A DNA stretch of 64,000 nucleotides, taken from contig NZ_JARXIA010000002.1 of assembly GCF_031127875.1 (NCBI RefSeq), positions 248,001 to 312,000 on the forward strand, written 5' to 3'. Source of the DNA: Pelagicoccus sp. SDUM812005 (GTDB taxonomy: Bacteria > Verrucomicrobiota > Verrucomicrobiia > Opitutales > Opitutaceae). The notes below the pieces were generated by a model, which worked only from the letters and a program-made list of their open reading frames with translations, was not told the origin of the DNA and made no database searches. Of the stretch, positions 1-7,873 are shown in pieces. Numbering within the stretch: position 1 is the stretch's first letter; the number at the start of each line of letters is the position of its first letter. The position numbers and the translations under genes were made by a program.

Positions 1-2
1 AA

Positions 3-206
3 GCCTGCAGCATCCAAGTAAACGGCACCAAAATCGGCGCTCTCGAGCTCTCCGCCCAGCACCCCGACAGCTTCGACGAGATCGCCTTCCCCATCCCCGC
101 CGAACTGATAGCTCCCGGCAAGCCACTCACCGTACGCATCCAAACCATAGACCAACGCCCGAGCCCTATGGTATTCGGCATTTCCCTACGCCGTCAAAAA
201 AGGTAG
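3..206 (+). CDS. C-terminal fragment of an exported carbohydrate-active protein
   Basis: This open frame enters from the left edge and ends at TAG 204-206; 67 residues are visible. The fragment has alternating hydrophobic strands and a typical jelly-roll ending: VNGTKIGALEL, then IPAELIAPGKPLTVRIQ and a final VFGISLRR. Similar endings occur in the C-terminal beta-sandwich of GH127-type and other large secreted glycosidases, where the 'IPxEL...KxxVTVRFQ...VFGxR' pattern is common. The catalytic part lies outside the window, so family assignment is an inference from a short tail. The first copy of a 60-bp repeat begins exactly over its last codons. Confidence 0.6.
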   Translation, partial: ACSIQVNGTKIGALELSAQHPDSFDEIAFPIPAELIAPGKPLTVRIQTIDQRPSPMVFGISLRRQKR

Positions 207-364
207 GACGTGACCGCCGGGCAAGCCGCATTGCAAGATCATCCCCGCCAGCGTTCCACCTCCCCAAAAACACGATCCACAACCTCCCCCTACGCCTCCC
301 CAAAAGGTAGGGCGTGACCGCCGGGCACGCCGCATTGCAAGATCATCTCCGCGAGCGTTCCACC
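201..364. repeat. Imperfect 60-bp direct repeat, two copies
   Basis: Copy 1 runs 201-260 and copy 2 runs 305-364; they differ at about five positions. Each begins AGGTAGG and ends AGCGTTCCACC. Copy 2 contains a perfect 6-bp inverted repeat (GGCGTG and CACGCC around 9 bases), so it can form a REP-like hairpin; the arm is degraded in copy 1. Copy 1 overlaps the stop codon of the upstream gene. The repeats lie between a gene end and the end of the convergent mscS-like gene, a normal place for REP elements. Nothing else is seen in 207-452. Confidence 0.75.
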
Positions 365-452
365 GCCCCAAACCCAACAATCCCAAACCCTCCGCGAAAT
401 CCCCTTCGCGCCCTCCCCAAAGGAAGGCGCACCCTGCGAGCAAACGTCCCCG

Positions 453-1964
453 CTAGCTCTCCTGAGGCTTCGCTTCAGCCGTTTCCTCGGGCTTCGCGTC
501 AGGCTGCTTCATCACCACCTCGATCGGCTTGCCGCCGCGCAGGTTGATGTCGCGCTGCGGGAATGGGATCTCGATATCGTTCTCCTTAAAAAGCTCCCAC
601 AACCGCATGTAAATTTCACTGCGAATACTGCCCAACCCATTCGCAGGGTCTCGTATCCAAACTCTCAATTCGAAGTTCACCGAGCTATCGCCAAAATTCA
701 ACAGCCAGCAGCTAGGCGGCTTGTCCCGAACCACGCGCTTGCATTCGGCCGCCGCCCGGTTGGCCAACTCCATGACCTTCTTCCCGTCCGCATGGTAGGA
801 CACGCCAAACGGCACCCGCACCCGCACCAGGTCGTCGCTAAACGACCAGTTCGTCACCTTCTCCGTGATCAAAGTCTCGTTCGGGATCAAATGCTCCATC
901 CCGTCCCGCGTGATCACGCTCACGTAGCGAGCGCTCAGCTTGTTGATCCAGCCGTAGGTGTTGTCCACCTCGATCACGTCGCCCGGCTTGATCGAGCGAT
1001 CGCTCAGCAGGATAACCCCGCTGATAAGGTTCGAAACCACCTTCTGGAAGCCGAAGCCCAAGCCCAGGCCGACCGCCCCCCCCATGAAGGCTAGCGCCGA
1101 AAGATCGATCCCCATGGAGCTGATCCCAAACAGGATCGCCCCCACCACGACCATCGCCTTCAACACCTTGATTACCAGCATCTGCAAAGCCGGCGTCAAA
1201 GCGGGCGACTTCTTCACGCGCCCCTCTCCCAAACGCATCACCCAGCCCGTCAGCGGTATCAGGATTAGAATTACAAAAATACCCTTACCGATCGTCAAGG
1301 CCGTCACCCGAGTCGACTCGCCCTCCGCCACCGGCAGCACCTGCAGGCTATCCAGCCCATCGCGGATCACCTCCCAAACCCCCAGCAAATTCAACACCAG
1401 CAGCACCGCCGTCACGAAATAGAGCGTCTTGAAGTAGGCGCGCGTACGGATCGGACGCGGCAGCGCCCCCGACAGCAGGATCAAGGTCGCCAAGCTGGCC
1501 GCCGCCCGCAAAAGGATGTAGTTCTTGGCCTCGACCGCCTTCTCGGCCGCCACCTGCCCCTCGGCCATCACGGCCGCCGCCGGCTGACCCGACTCCAGAG
1601 CCGCCACCACCGCCAGCTGCTCGTTGCGCCCGTCGAAGTAGATCGACACCGACCAAAGCAAGGACGCCAAGGCAATGCGGAAAAAGTTGTCGCTGACCCA
1701 GTCGATGGCCGACTCCACCCAGTCGTCCCGTTCCTCGATCGCCTCCGTGACCTTCCGAAACAAAGGCTTCAAGGCAAAGTGCAGCACGTAGGCCAGGGCC
1801 GCCACGCCCGCGATGGCCCCGAGCTGGATATAAAGGTCCTCTCCTACCAGCAAGCCGCGAAACGACTCCCAGGCCGAAACGATCCACTGCTCAGCCATCT
1901 CGGACCAAGTCGCGCTCTTCGAAGACTCCGCTTGAAGCAACAATGGGGTAAACAGGTCAAACAT
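453..1964 (-). CDS. Mechanosensitive channel, MscS family
   Basis: The predicted product is a 503-residue inner-membrane channel that opens under membrane tension to release solutes on osmotic downshock. The open frame extends 74 codons further upstream, but that part is Cys/Arg-rich, unlike a channel N-terminus, and runs into the promoter region of the divergent gene. I therefore chose the ATG at 1964 (MFDLFTPLLLQ). Several hydrophobic helices occupy the first half. The pore helix and beta-domain are recognisable: a glycine/alanine-rich LAFMGGAVGLGLGFGFQK, then NLISGVILLSDRSIKPGDVIEVD and a conserved LIPNETLI. The tail is rich in Pro, Glu and Lys. It is larger than E. coli MscS (286 aa), fitting the larger MscS-like subfamilies. 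Confidence 0.9.
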   Translation of the reverse strand: MFDLFTPLLLQAESSKSATWSEMAEQWIVSAWESFRGLLVGEDLYIQLGAIAGVAALAYVLHFALKPLFRKVTEAIEERDDWVESAIDWVSDNFFRIALASLLWSVSIYFDGRNEQLAVVAALESGQPAAAVMAEGQVAAEKAVEAKNYILLRAAASLATLILLSGALPRPIRTRAYFKTLYFVTAVLLVLNLLGVWEVIRDGLDSLQVLPVAEGESTRVTALTIGKGIFVILILIPLTGWVMRLGEGRVKKSPALTPALQMLVIKVLKAMVVVGAILFGISSMGIDLSALAFMGGAVGLGLGFGFQKVVSNLISGVILLSDRSIKPGDVIEVDNTYGWINKLSARYVSVITRDGMEHLIPNETLITEKVTNWSFSDDLVRVRVPFGVSYHADGKKVMELANRAAAECKRVVRDKPPSCWLLNFGDSSVNFELRVWIRDPANGLGSIRSEIYMRLWELFKENDIEIPFPQRDINLRGGKPIEVVMKQPDAKPEETAEAKPQES

Positions 1965-2167
1965 AGAGCAAACCCTACCCAACCCCGCCCCGCCCGCAAC
2001 TGAGATTTTCCATAACTCCCGCCCCTTCTCTAACTTAAACACCCCAGTTGGCGCGAACCTTGTAATGCAACGATGAAAAGCGGCTCGCCCGGGGCAAGAC
2101 CGCCCCGGGCCCATGCAGCTTGCAAAACCCACCCTGCAAAAGACAAGAAAACCGAATCGACAAAGCC

Positions 2168-3079
2168 ATGCCACACAAGCACCCAACCCAAGCCGACGCC
2201 CAGTCGCGCCCGCAGCCTTGGAGCATCGCCGCCAACCTCGGCCTATCCGTCTTCCAATTCGTCGCCGGACTGCTCTCCGGCAGCGCCGCCCTGCTCGCCG
2301 ATGCCCTGCACAACACCAACCATGCTGCCTCCCTCGTGGTCGCCTCCATCTCCAAACGCATCTCCCGCAAGCGCCCCAACGCCAAGTACACCTTCAGCTA
2401 CCGCCGGGCCGAGCTCATCGGAGCCCTCATCCAGCTCACCGCGCTCGTAATTATCGGGCTCTTCCTCGTCAGCCACGCCATCGAGCGCTTCGCAAATCCC
2501 GTGCCCGTCGCCAGCAGCTGGGTCGTCTTCGGCGCCAGCATCGCCCTGCTCGTCGACCTCACCACCGTCGGCCTGCTCTGGGCCACCACGAAAAGCAGCC
2601 TCAACCTCAAGGCCGCCCTCCAGCCCAAGCTCGCCGACGCCGCCCCCACCCTCGCCGTGCTCTTCGGAGGCGCCCTCATGCTGCTCTCCGGATGGACCTG
2701 GATCGACCCCTTGCTCACCCTCGCCATCGCCGCCTTCATCATCCTCAGCTCCCTCAAGCGCCTCGCCCAGACCAGCCGCACCCTCATGGAAGCCACTCCC
2801 GAAGACATCGACCTCACCCAGGTCAAGGAGCAAGCCGAATCCATCACCGGCGTGAACGACCTCCACCACCTGCACGTCTGGGAGCTCGACGAGTCGCACC
2901 GCGCCCTCGAAGCCCACGTCGTCATCTACGACGACATCACCCACCGCCAGCGCGACATCAAGCGGCAGCTCAAAGGCCTCTTCGCCGAACGCTTCTCCAT
3001 CACCCACAGCACCCTCGAGTTCGAGCGCGCCTCCGAAGCCTCCCGGCGCAAGGAAACCCGCCTCGTGGCCTCCCACTAG
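2168..3079 (+). CDS. Cation diffusion facilitator (CDF) family metal exporter
   Basis: This 303-residue inner-membrane protein probably exports a divalent cation by proton antiport. ATG 2168 is preferred over an upstream TTG at 2120. Six hydrophobic segments are followed by a C-terminal cytoplasmic domain (from about residue 205) with the usual 'HHLHVWEL' strand. The subfamily signature YTFSYRRAELIGALI matches CzcD/ZitB-type exporters. The metal site is unusual. TM2 reads HNTNH (H48, H52) where relatives have HNxxD, and TM5 reads PKLAD (P153, D157) where relatives have HxxxD. Two of the four canonical ligands are therefore changed and the metal specificity is unclear. It is divergent from the mscS-like gene, and a hairpin terminator follows. 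Confidence 0.88.
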   Translation: MPHKHPTQADAQSRPQPWSIAANLGLSVFQFVAGLLSGSAALLADALHNTNHAASLVVASISKRISRKRPNAKYTFSYRRAELIGALIQLTALVIIGLFLVSHAIERFANPVPVASSWVVFGASIALLVDLTTVGLLWATTKSSLNLKAALQPKLADAAPTLAVLFGGALMLLSGWTWIDPLLTLAIAAFIILSSLKRLAQTSRTLMEATPEDIDLTQVKEQAESITGVNDLHHLHVWELDESHRALEAHVVIYDDITHRQRDIKRQLKGLFAERFSITHSTLEFERASEASRRKETRLVASH

Positions 3080-3129
3080 GACCCCGTTTCGCTGCGCCCA
3101 GCGGGAACCCAAGCAAAAACTTGCTTTCT

Positions 3130-3165
3130 AAAAAAAGGCCGCCACATTCGGCGGCCTGTTCTTTG
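3130..3165 (+). terminator. Bidirectional hairpin terminator
   Basis: A perfect 7-bp G/C stem (GGCCGCC 3137-3143, GGCGGCC 3150-3156) encloses a 6-base loop. It is preceded by an A-tract at 3130-3136 and followed by TGTTCTTT. It follows the CDF gene by about 50 bases. On the minus strand the stem is followed by a clean U-tract, so it could also stop transcripts arriving from the transglutaminase-like gene. Confidence 0.75.
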
Positions 3166-3268
3166 ACTTCCAGTCAAGACGCCGCTCCCAAGCGGCAACC
3201 ACAACCGAAGTTCCGATTCCAACTTCACCCATTCACTTTTTCGCGATTTACCAGCGACGCTGGCTAAT

Positions 3269-3680
<412 letters not shown>

Positions 3681-3911
3681 GCCCGCCATAGTCTCGACGA
3701 CGGTGGGCCCATTCAGACCTCATTGCGCAAGCGCTTTCTCCTGCGCATAACGCTTCTGCGCACGGCTTCGGCTGGCTCCGCCAGTAAGAAGTCTTGTCGA
3801 AGGCGGAAACTCGCAGAGTGCAGGAGGACACACAATCCACCGTAGCCATTTCCTAATACGCACTTGATTGCATCGCCCTTTGGGGCGATTCCAACGGTCA
3901 CGACCTAGGCC

Positions 3912-4733
3912 TTAATCCTTCGTTCGCCAGATCGTCGCCACTGGCTCGAACTTGTCCAAGATCCAGTCCGAGTTCGCCACTCGCATGTGACCATTGGTCG
4001 ATTCTATTCGCCAAAGCCGCTTCCCGATCATCGCCTGCACCCATGCGTGCCCCGGCTCGCCAGGTAGGTAGTCTTCGGATACGCCAATACACAGGGCAAC
4101 CTCCTCGACTCCCGCTTTCACCAATAGCTCAGCCAAGAGCAGCGACTTGTCTGCACAATCCCCTTCGTTGCGACGCAAGGTCTCCTCCGGCAATCCCCAA
4201 CCGTGCGACTGTGCCGAATACGGAATGCCACCCACCCTCCGAGCAATCCTCCGTACCGTTTCATAGGTTTCGCTAACGGACAGCGAAGTCACCCCAGACT
4301 CCAACGCGTCCAATCTCTCCTGAAGCCACCGCACCTCTTCCGGATTGATCCGTCGCGCATCCCCTGCGACCTCCGCACTATCCGGTCTCCAGCCTCCTTT
4401 ACCGCTCGCGACCGTTTCCACGCTCGAACTCTCCAACACTGAAGACATCGCGCTCGACGACAATGTCACCGCATGGCCACTCGAGCGTTCCGAAACCGGC
4501 ACCTCCAAAACTGCCGCCTCTCCCAATTCGATCTGCGGCTGACCAATCAATTCAACGGGCTCGGCCGCGACCATTCCCCTGGCGTCAACCTCTGCCACGT
4601 CCGAACGAGCTTCCCAATTCAAATGGGTTTTGGCCAAGTAAACCAAGGCGAGCACCAGCAAGCTCCACGCACCGAACCAAGCCAGCTCCCTCACCGTTGG
4701 CGTGTATCCAGATCCATATTTTCGCGCAGCCAT
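3912..4733 (-). CDS. Membrane-anchored transglutaminase-like cysteine protease-fold protein
   Basis: This 273-residue protein has one N-terminal transmembrane segment (about residues 17-34, WFGAWSLLVLALVYLAK), a long low-complexity Ser/Glu linker, and a C-terminal transglutaminase-like domain. The catalytic triad pattern is visible: Cys in EGDCADKSLLLAELL, His in PGHAWVQAM, and an acidic residue in the following RIESTNG strand. Such domains act as peptidases or cross-linking enzymes outside the cytoplasm, but no substrate can be inferred. It stands alone between ssrA and the restriction remnants. Confidence 0.75.
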   Translation of the reverse strand: MAARKYGSGYTPTVRELAWFGAWSLLVLALVYLAKTHLNWEARSDVAEVDARGMVAAEPVELIGQPQIELGEAAVLEVPVSERSSGHAVTLSSSAMSSVLESSSVETVASGKGGWRPDSAEVAGDARRINPEEVRWLQERLDALESGVTSLSVSETYETVRRIARRVGGIPYSAQSHGWGLPEETLRRNEGDCADKSLLLAELLVKAGVEEVALCIGVSEDYLPGEPGHAWVQAMIGKRLWRIESTNGHMRVANSDWILDKFEPVATIWRTKD

Positions 4734-5130
4734 ATCAAAGAGTCAGTTCCACAGACTCATTCGACAGAACCCGCCGGAAATTTACCCCTAGCTCTCACAA
4801 TCCCCGCTGCCTGCCCCCCAGTCGCGGAAGCAGCCATGCAACAACGCCCCAGAGCCTCCTTTAGAAGCATAGATCATCCTCGACGAAGAGATCTGAGCGT
4901 GTCGAAGGGCCCCAACCTTGAGCTAGCTCTGATTACTGGATACACGATCCGGCAACAGCTGACCGAATAGACGAGGAATAGCACATGATACGCGAGCCTA
5001 AGACATCCACTGTAAGATACGTTTCGGTAAACTCGATTTTCCTCAGACCAAAGAAATCGCTCCTAAGTAAAAACCTTTAGCTCGCAAATCTACACTCAGG
5101 GCCTTTTTTCTGAGCATCCACTCGAGTGAA
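4734..5130. other. Intergenic stretch without a gene
   Basis: No credible open frame or RNA is visible. The stretch has lower G+C than its neighbours near 4970-5110. It contains a short inverted pair (CTCAG/CTGAG) around a T-run just before the HsdR fragment, and a 10-bp palindrome CACTCGAGTG directly upstream of that start codon. Confidence 0.6.
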
Positions 5131-5682
5131 ATGAACAAAAAAGCCCTCACAGAAGCCGATATCCGCACCAAGTTCATAACTCCCGCCATCGACAAGGACA
5201 AGCAAGGTTCTTGGGATACTATGACGCAAGTCCTCGAGGAGCATTACCTCACGGCCGGTCGCGTCACCGTAAGAGGCAAATCCATCCATCGCGGCAAAGC
5301 CAAGAAGGCCGACTACCTGCTCTTCCATAAACTAAACCTTCCCCTCGCCGTCATCGAGGCCAAGGACAACAAGCATGCGCTCGGCCATGGCATGTCACAA
5401 GTCCTTGAATACGCCAAAGTTCTCGACATCCCCTTCGCGTATTCGTCAAACGGATACGACTTCCTCGAGTATGATCGCACCGACCTTTCCGATCCTGTCG
5501 AACGCGAGATCCCCCTCGACCAATTTCTCTCCCTCGAGGAGCTCTGGCAACGCTATCGATGCTCCAAAGGCTACACCGACGAGCAAAAGGAAATCGCCAC
5601 CTACGACTACTACGACGATGGCTCCGGCAAAAGCCCCACTCCACCGCCACAAACCTCCCCACTGCGCTCGTCACCGAACTGA
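5131..5682 (+). pseudogene. hsdR: Truncated type I restriction endonuclease subunit R (N-terminal nuclease part)
   Basis: These 183 residues match the start of HsdR: IRTKFITPAI, then KADYLLFHKLNLPLAVIEAKDN containing the D...E-x-K nuclease core, then PFAYSSNGYDFLEYDRT and LPLEELWQRY-like text. Full HsdR is about 800-1100 residues and continues after YYDDGSGK into the helicase motor. Here similarity stops at that point, followed by a short Pro/Ser-rich tail and a stop. No hsdM or hsdS is nearby. It is best read as a deletion remnant, although the nuclease motif itself is intact. Confidence 0.85.
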
Positions 5683-5735
5683 CCACAGGCACCAAGAGGC
5701 ATTCTTCAAAACTCAAATCCCCCTTAGCGGATTCG

Positions 5736-6584
5736 ATGCGACAACTCTTCCAACAGCACCTTGAAGCCATCAACCTTCCCGGCAGCGGGAAGGCGAGCTC
5801 CTACCTCAAGGCTCTTGAGCATTTGTCGCGGATGATTGAATACGAACCGCTCGGTTTCGAGGACTGCCAGGACATCTACTCCGTCACTTCCATCAGTCGC
5901 CTCAACGAGCTGTACGAGGTCACCAACCAGCAAAAGCACCTCGGACGGAAAAGCATTTGGGTGGTTCGTGGGATCCCCAGAAGCTACCTGCAAAACGGCT
6001 ACTGCACGGCCGCCATCCGAGCGTATCAGGAGTTCTTGATTCAACATGCCTATGAGAGCGTGCTATTGGAGCGTTACGCTTCTTTCGAAGGCGACGCGAA
6101 AGACTTATCCGCAAAACTCGAGCGAAAGCTTACGATCCCCAAGAACCTTCTTGAGAATTGGCAAGGCCAGGAAGGCAAAGAAACGCTCCGCACTATAAAA
6201 GCCCGCTTCAACCAGAACGTCTTCCGTCAAATGACGCTGCAGAACTACCGAAGCGCCTGCTGCATAACTGGAAATCCCCTGCCCCCACTCTTAACCGCTA
6301 GCCACATCAAACCCTGGGCTTTGAGCAATGCCGAAGAAAAACTCAATCCGAGCAACGGGCTCTGCCTCGCCAAAACCCAAGACGCCGCTTTCGACAAAGG
6401 CCTCATCACCTTAGATGAAAAACTTAGGGTTGTCGTATCCAAGAATATTCGAGATCTCACGTCCGTGACTTCTATCTCAGAGAACTTTCTGCAGTTCGAA
6501 GGAAAAAGAATCGCCCTACCCGTCCGGTTTACACCCTCACAGGCTTTCTTGGAATACCATCGCACCCACGTTTTTGTGGCCTAA
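5736..6584 (+). CDS. HNH endonuclease (HNH_2-type restriction-like)
   Basis: The predicted product has 282 residues: an N-terminal helical region of unknown function and a C-terminal HNH domain beginning near residue 170 (RSACCITGNPLPPLL). The beta-beta-alpha metal motif reads ASHIKPW (H190) and NPSNGLCL (N207), followed by TQDAAFDKGLIT. Relatives usually have His where Q215 stands (THDAAFD), so the third catalytic position is altered. The ATG at 5736 was chosen because translation further upstream is Arg-rich out-of-frame sequence of the HsdR fragment. It lies 53 bases after that remnant and was probably acquired with it. Confidence 0.8.
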   Translation: MRQLFQQHLEAINLPGSGKASSYLKALEHLSRMIEYEPLGFEDCQDIYSVTSISRLNELYEVTNQQKHLGRKSIWVVRGIPRSYLQNGYCTAAIRAYQEFLIQHAYESVLLERYASFEGDAKDLSAKLERKLTIPKNLLENWQGQEGKETLRTIKARFNQNVFRQMTLQNYRSACCITGNPLPPLLTASHIKPWALSNAEEKLNPSNGLCLAKTQDAAFDKGLITLDEKLRVVVSKNIRDLTSVTSISENFLQFEGKRIALPVRFTPSQAFLEYHRTHVFVA

Positions 6585-7006
6585 GCGTAAGCGGTACAAT
6601 ATTTGTTCGGCCGGCAAGTCGGGAGTGCGACGATTCAGGCGAAGCTGACAAGCAAGGACGAACGCATCCCCGGTGGTGGAAGCTCGGACCGCGTAGTTCC
6701 GCCGCACCACTTCGCCGGAGGCAAGTTCAACAAGACCCGCCAAGCTGAAAAGCTCAGCTACTCGGAGCAAATTTCCCATTGGACGAATCATCGCTAGTTC
6801 GACCCGTCGATCTAAAGCCGAAAACACCGAAAAAGGGGGAAAATCAACCTTCCTGCATGGATCTTTGAATACAGCTAAAACTCGGCAAATGCACCCTCCG
6901 AGACACCCTTTGAAGAGTGAAGCAGACTTCACCCTAACAGAAAGATGTAGGTGCGCAATCGGCGCTGCGAGCGGTTTCGCTTGAACGTCCCCCAGTGGCG
7001 GCAGAT
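6585..7006. other. Intergenic stretch, no supported gene
   Basis: A minus-strand open frame of 131 codons and a plus-strand frame of 64 codons cross this region. Neither shows a recognisable domain, a start with a ribosome site, or an obvious partner, and the longer one overlaps the end of the HNH gene. I regard the stretch as non-coding, possibly degraded repeat sequence. Confidence 0.5.
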
Positions 7007-7035
7007 AAAAAAAGGACCACCTGCATGAGGTGGCC
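7007..7035 (-). terminator. Intrinsic terminator of the CHRD gene
   Basis: Read on the minus strand, GGCCACC and GGTGGTCC pair around a short loop and are followed by seven Ts (plus-strand A-run 7007-7013). It lies about 30 bases beyond the stop codon of the CHRD gene. Confidence 0.85.
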
Positions 7036-7062
7036 CTGTGAGTGTCGGTATTCGATTAGCAA

Positions 7063-7554
7063 CTACCGCATGAACCTGCGACGAAGCGCCACCAATCCTA
7101 GCAAGCCCGCCGCAAGGAGGGCGATTGTCGATCCGGCATCGGGAGTTCGGTAAACTTGACCGCGGATCTCCCCGCCCGGGAATTGATCCGTGTGAACGTT
7201 GATGTACCAGTTGCCAGCCAGCAAATTGGTTGCCTCCGCATCTGAAATTACGGCGCTGCTGATGGAAGAATTCCCGACCAAAGGCAAAGGCAGCCGGACG
7301 CCTGCGTTAACCCCTGCGGCAGCTGGACCGTGAAAGTGGGCGACAGTGAGCGTACCCTGAAGTCCGGACCAATTAATTGCCCACGAAAGCACCTTGGTGA
7401 AATCGTCGTAAGTTATGGTGGCAGAGCCAGTCGCTGGGGAAGCATTGGGCGGAACCTCCTGAGTCCCACTCAGGGTAGCTTCTAGATTGTAAACAACAGC
7501 TTGGGACGCTGCCGCAAAAGTCAGGCAAACGATGAGGGTGACTAATTTTTTCAT
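7063..7554 (-). CDS. Secreted CHRD-domain protein with PEP-CTERM-like sorting signal
   Basis: This 163-residue protein has an N-terminal signal peptide (MKKLVTLIVCLTFAAASQA). A single CHRD domain follows (LEATLSGTQEVPPNASPATGSA, later HFHGPA and WYINVHTDQFPGGEIRGQV). It ends in PDAGST, a hydrophobic helix and RRRF. This tripartite tail is the Verrucomicrobia version (VPDSG-type) of the PEP-CTERM signal, recognised by an exosortase and usually linked to exopolysaccharide or surface display. CHRD domains are beta-rich modules of unclear function. It is a single-gene transcript with its own terminator. Confidence 0.88.
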   Translation of the reverse strand: MKKLVTLIVCLTFAAASQAVVYNLEATLSGTQEVPPNASPATGSATITYDDFTKVLSWAINWSGLQGTLTVAHFHGPAAAGVNAGVRLPLPLVGNSSISSAVISDAEATNLLAGNWYINVHTDQFPGGEIRGQVYRTPDAGSTIALLAAGLLGLVALRRRFMR

Positions 7555-7873
7555 ATTTGGTTGGGTTAAGTTGCAAACGCAGAGATAGCGATGAGTACAG
7601 GAGCACTACAGCATCGGCAGTGCCAAAGCTGGCCCGTCTGGTGGTCCAATCCCCGTACACGCACCCCTTCAAGAACTTGCGAAGCATCGTTATTAGGCCC
7701 CATAAGCTAGGGCATCCCTTTTCCGTAAAGAAACGCCATTTGTGTAAGGCCTACTTAACGGTAATACGGTGGCTGGATCATCGGCGAATGAGCGGCCGTC
7801 TTCTTGACTCGATACTTCCATTGGACGCCGTTCGTCCTGCCAGCCAGCCCCCCTTCGCGAGGAGACCGATTAC
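7555..7873. other. Intergenic stretch between CHRD gene and giant protein gene
   Basis: This holds the upstream region of the CHRD gene and the sequence downstream of the giant protein gene; both genes point left. A plus-strand open frame (7557-7877) has no recognisable features. I looked for riboswitch-like conserved blocks and saw none. Confidence 0.5.

Noticed and set aside
2113-3267. 384-codon plus-strand open frame
   Set aside because: Arg/Pro/His-rich shadow of the CDF exporter gene in another frame; no domain.
6537-6932. 131-codon minus-strand frame
   Set aside because: Overlaps the end of the HNH gene on the other strand and has no recognisable domain or convincing start.
7555-7873. 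Possible riboswitch upstream of the CHRD gene
   Set aside because: Hairpins are present but no conserved blocks of a known riboswitch class could be matched by eye.
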